From: Ichthyophonus hoferi | Lineage: Eukaryota > Opisthokonta > Ichthyosporea > Ichthyophonida > Ichthyophonidae | Direction of reading: 5' to 3' | Length of the DNA: 11,987 nt | Assembly: GCA_002751075.1 (NCBI GenBank) | Contig: NAOQ01000095.1 | Location: 145,482-157,468, forward strand | Shown here: one piece after another, positions 8,435 to 11,987 of the stretch | Numbering within the stretch: position 1 is the first letter of the stretch | Layout: the number at the start of each line of letters is the position of its first letter | Translations under genes and position numbers: made by a program | Notes under the pieces: model-generated | Seen by the model: only the letters and a program-made list of their open reading frames with translations | What the model was told of the DNA's origin: nothing | Database searches by the model: none

Positions 8435-11021
8435 GATATAACAAACTATGTGTATGTACATGTATAGTACAGTAAATTATAATACCCTATACTAAACTAA
8501 ATTAAACTATAGTACATTATACTACAATAGAGTAAACTACAATATACATAGATACATATATATATAAAAGGTTGTAGTAGTTTGGCATAAGAGATACAGG
8601 AGGATAGATACCTGGAAGACGCCAGTCAGGATGTGAACTAGGCAACTTGCAACAATACCTTCGTTAGGTCCATTGATAATAGGTAGGTGGAGTTCGCCGG
8701 TATAGTATTCCTGTGTTTGTATGTGCGTATATATATATGCATGCGTATGTATATGTATGCAAACATGATAGTATGTATGTATGGATGCTAACGTTAAAAC
8801 ACACCAACCTCACAGAGAGTAGTAGTAAGACAAATGCTGTAATCCAATGGCATATAGATGTATGTAAGGTAATACATACTAACCCCTTAATAGATATACA
8901 TATATATATTAATGTGTGTATTTTTTCTTTTCATGTAGTTACAGCTCGATAGCAACAACGGAATGTTTATTTAGCTGCGTGTATGTATTGTTATATCTAT
9001 TCCATTCCATCAGTATACATACATATACTTTATTATATAACACTAGTACTACTATACCCTCTCTGTGTGCTTATTGCACACACCACTATACTATACTATA
9101 CTATACCTACCTCCCATGTGGTAGCAAAGAAGGTAGTCGCTAGTCCAGCCCATAGTAGAGCAGTCCACCAAGTAGACCCAGTCTGTACTGTGGTTGCCAG
9201 GGACAACGCAATCACCGTGGTGTTGATTGCGTCACAACCATGATCAAATAGCAGGCCCAAGGGACTATATATATATATATATATGTGTGTGTACGTGTGT
9301 ATGTATGGTGATGTGTACGTGTGTATGTATATATGCATGTATATGTCCACAACTCATGTATCAAAGTATAGGCGAAATGCATAAAATTTAAGGTGGGGAA
9401 GCAATTGGTCAAGGCCTGCTAATTATTTAAACCAACGACAACCAATGGATGGGTAAAATTAAAATATTGGCAAGCACAATCTATTGCCTTTAATAAGGCA
9501 TGACCTCCGACCAACAAAATGGTTTATAATGTGAGGGTATTGATGGTATCAAATCAAATTGTCTCTGATAGAGAAGACATCCATACTTGGACATATGAAA
9601 GACATATTGGTTTAATCAATGCAAATGAAATAACTTTAATAAAATAACCAATTAAATGTAGGTTTTTATAGGATATAGTAAGACATGATAATGTGTAAAG
9701 CTAAACTCAAAAAAAGAGTAAATCAAAAAAAATCTTTGGATATAATATCATAAGGTAACTATAGGCAAATGAAACCCCCCCATATAACTGGCTGCTAACC
9801 ACGGTCATAATTAATATTACATAGCACGTCATTAGTATATATAACGCATAACAAATAATAGTAAACATAGGAATTATATTGCACTGTAATATAATAAACA
9901 TATATATATATATATATATATGTTAATAGTGCCACACATACTATAACTACTACTAGTTCCTTATGGTATCTATACCTACTCCCTACCTAGATGTTCCAGT
10001 CTTTCGGGCCTGTTTACCATCCATGGCGTCAAAGGTTTGGTAGAGAAAGAGTGCAATCCCTGCAGCAAAATACACCCAGCGTGGGGTGGGCACTATAGAA
10101 GACAGGAGTAATCGTAGATAAATAAGAATATTAGGTGATAATTAAATCAAACAATAAAAATGATAATAAATAAATAGATAAAAGAGACATAAAAAATTGT
10201 AAGCATTGAAGAAATTGAAAGGGAAGAATAAGATATTGGTAGGACGACTAGTGAAGTGGAATTTAAATAATAAAATAAAAACAGACATGTGGAAGCTGAA
10301 AAGAACTATAAAAGAAGGTAAGTATATAGGAAAAAAGAGAAAGAGAGAGAGTAAAGGATAGGTATGAAGGAACATAAATAGAAAGAACATGTGGCATCAC
10401 AAATATCCTGGCTAGAGAGCAGTATTTTAAGTATATGCAAAAATAGTGATATAAAGTTGACATGTTTACATCAATTTTACTTATGAATTAAGGGTAGATG
10501 TAAAAGGAAAGGAATGAATTTAGAAGTACAAAGAAAAAATACAAGGATTTGCGTTTTACTTGAGATAGAAAATAATTATAATTAAATTTATTCTAGAAAT
10601 ATTCCAGGATAGTATTCATTACTCTAATATCTTATGCTGGCAACTGAAAGAGGGTGGGCGGAGGACGTATTAAGGATGTGTACCGGTAGTGTGTGAATAC
10701 AAGGATTCAGAAAGAAGATCAAAGACAAATAAAATAAATAAATAAATAAATAAAGATAATAATTGCAGTGAAATACGCTAGCAACTTACCATCCATGAAG
10801 GGAGAGTAGTGAACCTGTATAAGATTAACGACAACAGTGAACACCAAGCCCACCACTGTGATAAGATTAGGCGCTACCCAAGTAGGAATATACGTCACGA
10901 GTTTGTTAATAAAATGGCTAGTGACATGTTTGTACAAAAGAGAATCATCACTCCCATGATATTTGTAATGTAGAAGGTTGACTGCGCCTTGAGAGCTAAC
11001 ATATTTACCAAAAAACCCCAT
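6057..11021 (-). CDS. Choline/ethanolamine phosphotransferase (CDP-alcohol phosphotransferase), nine exons
   Basis: Transfers phosphocholine or phosphoethanolamine from its CDP ester to diacylglycerol, the last Kennedy pathway step, in the ER membrane. Minus-strand exons in order: 10790-11021, 9987-10092, 9111-9264, 8612-8710, 8066-8135, 7683-7762, 7303-7457, 6535-6724 and 6057-6209 (stop TAG). The product is 412 aa; human CEPT1 is 416. The motif DGxxARx8GxxxDxxxD is complete: Asp99, Asp102-Gly103, Ala106-Arg107, Gly116, Asp120, Asp124. It is split by intron 2 within the Ser113 codon. The N-terminal YKYHGSDDSLLYKHV and WVAPNLIT are family-typical. About ten hydrophobic segments follow, near 49-70, 83-98, 127-143, 146-161, 183-196, 220-237, 265-287, 299-320, 329-349 and 366-402. 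Introns are 697, 722, 400, 476, 303, 225, 578 and 325 nt, phases 1,2,0,0,1,0,2,0. Start chosen at ATG 11021. Choline versus ethanolamine preference cannot be read here. Confidence 0.93.
7247..7266. repeat. Tandem 10-bp repeat near an intron 7 donor
   Basis: ATAGATATAC occurs twice head to tail, about 36 nt inside intron 7 of the phosphotransferase gene, in a low-complexity ATA/TAC-rich stretch. Confidence 0.6.
8407..8434. repeat. (TA)14 microsatellite in phosphotransferase intron 4
   Basis: Fourteen uninterrupted TA units, followed by a low-complexity stretch with irregular TAAACTA-like units up to about 8540. Confidence 0.9.
9085..9106. repeat. (ACTAT)4 repeat just inside the intron 3 donor
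   Basis: On the gene's strand this reads GTATA units directly after the donor GTAGGTATAG at 9110. The repeat therefore lies within positions +5 to +26 of intron 3. Confidence 0.8.
9266..9284. repeat. (TA)n repeat abutting the intron 2 acceptor
   Basis: On the gene's strand a run of TA units leads directly to TATAG, with exon 3 starting at 9264. It occupies the place where a pyrimidine tract would be expected. Confidence 0.8.
9288..9330. repeat. Duplicated 19-bp TG-rich unit in intron 2
   Basis: TGTGTACGTGTGTATGTAT occurs at 9288-9306 and again, identically, at 9312-9330 (period 24), continuing the simple-sequence tract that begins with the TA repeat at 9266. Confidence 0.8.
9431..9647 (+). 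pseudogene. Probable hAT transposase C-terminal remnant, antisense in intron 2
   Basis: The plus strand is nearly open in one frame across this stretch, with one in-frame TGA at 9501-9503 and a TAA at 9645. The reading has a Trp-rich start (GWVKLKYW), then TNKM (9510-9521), SNQIVSDRED (9549-9578) and INAN (9615-9626). The order W...F...(A/T)NKM...IVSDR...NAN resembles the hAT dimerisation domain (typically WW...FP.L..LA...SERVFS..G.IVSD.R...LNAN). The SERVFS core is not recognisable, which fits decay. No terminal inverted repeats or 8-bp target duplication were identified. It lies antisense within phosphotransferase intron 2 and is presumably removed by splicing. Confidence 0.3.
9900..9921. 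repeat. (AT)11 microsatellite near the intron 2 donor
   Basis: Uninterrupted AT units about 65 nt inside the donor (9986) of phosphotransferase intron 2. The same intron ends in another TA run at its acceptor. Confidence 0.9.
10732..10754. repeat. (AAAT)n microsatellite in intron 1
   Basis: Between five and six AAAT units lie 35 nt inside the donor of phosphotransferase intron 1. The rest of that intron (10093-10789) is strongly purine-rich on the plus strand, hence pyrimidine-rich in the transcript, and contains no gene that I can support. Confidence 0.85.
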
Positions 11022-11022
11022 T

Positions 11023-11040
11023 TTATGCAAAAATATGCAT
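11023..11040 (-). promoter_or_regulatory. Five-codon uORF before the phosphotransferase start
   Basis: ATG CAT ATT TTT GCA TAA ends one nucleotide before the main ATG at 11021. With the TATA box at 11085-11092 the transcript should start near 11058-11065, so this uORF would be in the leader. Translation of it would require leaky scanning or reinitiation at an immediately adjacent ATG. Confidence 0.4.
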
Positions 11041-11084
11041 TACAAACATAAAAAAAGCAATACATTATGAAAGGATAGATTTAA

Positions 11085-11092
11085 TTTATATA
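11085..11092 (-). promoter_or_regulatory. TATA box of the phosphotransferase gene
   Basis: TATATAAA on the minus strand follows a short G+C-rich patch (CAGGCGGG), 64 nt before the ATG. A CCAAT element (plus strand 11167-11171) lies about 75 nt further upstream. Confidence 0.5.
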
Positions 11093-11805
11093 CCCGCCTG
11101 ATTGATTCGAGTGGTACGTGTTGATCAATAGTATTTCGTAACTTTAAAAAATAGGATGATACATATCCAATAAAGATTGCATATAATTGTGTAAAAACAT
11201 TTGTGCACGTTTTTATTTGTGCTTTATAAAATGGTGTAAACTTTCCAAAATAATCATAATAATTTTAACTAACTTAGGGCTGCATCAACATATTCGAAAA
11301 TAATGTAAAAAAGAACTAAACTAGAAACAATCACTTGAAAATGCTTTATCATAGAAATAATTACTTAGAAATATATAGATATATGTACGGAATGCCTAGA
11401 TAGGTATAGAAATGGCACTAGGTTCACTCTATAGGTGGGTGTAGTATGATAGGTTAGACGTAAGATATATGACAGTATAGCTAATGCCGAAAACATCAAT
11501 TAATAAAAGTAAAAAGCTATATATTATATTAATTTTATATTAATTTATTTCACACTCTTTCTTTAATAATATTTGCTCAATTCTACTAGATATGTAACAG
11601 CACAATAGCTTGATTTACATGTGTTTGCAGTATTAGTATGTGAATGGTTAAGGCTAGGGTCATGACCTTGTCATCGCCATCATCATATAGATCTAATATC
11701 TTATTGGCCCAAGAATTAGATCTATTCCCACATCACTTTAAATTCAACCAATCATCATCATAACAGGACATGTACGCAATTATGTTTATATATTCTATTG
11801 CTTAG
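11093..11805. other. Upstream flank of the phosphotransferase gene, no gene seen
   Basis: AT-rich DNA without a supported coding region or RNA gene. It contains a tandem 11-bp duplication (TATATTAATTT at 11525-11535 and 11536-11546), the short palindrome GGTCATGACC at 11658-11667, and the inverted repeat listed separately. Two ATCATCATA-like runs flank that repeat. Confidence 0.5.
11687..11725. repeat. 11-bp inverted repeat upstream of the phosphotransferase gene
   Basis: ATAGATCTAAT (11687-11697) and ATTAGATCTAT (11715-11725) are exact reverse complements around a 17-nt spacer that contains ATTGG. Each arm holds the palindrome AGATCT. It lies about 600 nt upstream of the predicted TATA box. 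Confidence 0.65.
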
Positions 11806-11987
11806 TATAGTATACAATCTACATTTCCCGACTTGGAACAACTTAGCAGCGAATTGGGAATTATTTTTGTAGTAAATGCATTAGAACCTTTTGAGCCTAT
11901 AATTGCGTATTGGGCAAAAATTAAAAATCCTTTTAAAAAACTCTTGAAACACATAATAGTGCGTAGTAGTTATTTATGTATTGATTA
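11806..11987 (+). other. Open frame running off the right edge, weakly hAT-like
   Basis: One plus-strand frame is open for 60 codons to the edge of the window. It begins without an obvious ATG. The reading TFPDLEQLSSELGI resembles the FPxLxxLAxxxLxI start of hAT dimerisation domains, but the following SERVFS block is not evident. It could be another decayed transposase fragment, the edge of a neighbouring gene, or chance. Confidence 0.2.

Noticed and set aside
10142-10463. Two minus-strand open frames rich in Phe, Leu and Ser
   Set aside because: They are products of pyrimidine-rich low-complexity sequence in intron 1 of the phosphotransferase.
11022-11030. An earlier start (MHK...) for the phosphotransferase
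   Set aside because: That codon is TTG. The ATG at 11021 gives the family-typical N-terminus.
11658-11667. GGTCATGACC as a nuclear-receptor element
   Set aside because: Nuclear receptors are animal proteins and nothing else suggests an animal genome; it was kept only as a generic palindrome.
1-11987. tRNA, rRNA or CRISPR features
   Set aside because: No stretch had a tRNA box A/box B arrangement, rRNA-like sequence, or regularly spaced direct repeats. The repeats seen are microsatellites.

Overview
This window comes from an AT-rich, intron-bearing eukaryotic nuclear genome. It holds two complete, convergent, multi-exon genes whose exons are clearly richer in G+C than the surrounding DNA. 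GT-AG introns, TATA boxes, CCAAT boxes and AATAAA signals all point to a eukaryote. I cannot place the organism. Kinetoplastids also use class 1A dihydroorotate dehydrogenase, but the many cis-spliced introns argue against them.

Layout. Positions 1-860 are mostly very AT-rich flank, with an unrecognised open frame at the left edge. Positions 867-1077 hold a promoter with a 28-bp perfect palindrome, CCAAT elements, a TATA box and a second 24-bp perfect palindrome just before the start codon. Positions 1078-4154 (+) encode a class 1A (fumarate-type, cytosolic) dihydroorotate dehydrogenase in six exons, 316 aa, with all five introns in phase 0. Positions 4155-6056 are intergenic, with poly(A) signals and several decayed coding-like stretches. 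Positions 6057-11021 (-) encode a choline/ethanolamine phosphotransferase of the CDP-alcohol phosphotransferase family in nine exons, 412 aa, with mixed intron phases. Positions 11022-11987 hold its 5' leader (with a five-codon uORF), TATA box and upstream flank; an unrecognised open frame runs off the right edge.

The two genes are housekeeping enzymes of different pathways: step 4 of de novo UMP synthesis in the cytosol, and the last step of the Kennedy phospholipid pathway in the ER membrane. Nothing indicates that they work together. Both have a TATA box 64-71 nt before the ATG.

I see no clear new multi-gene system. The most unusual signals are inside or near the introns: a 21-nt near-exact copy of exon 5 coding sequence in intron 5 of the dehydrogenase gene, a possible truncating terminal exon and weak exon 2-like sequence in its 1.1-kb intron 2, palindromes at the promoter and 5' UTR, TA repeats at both ends of phosphotransferase intron 2, and a probable hAT transposase remnant antisense in that intron.
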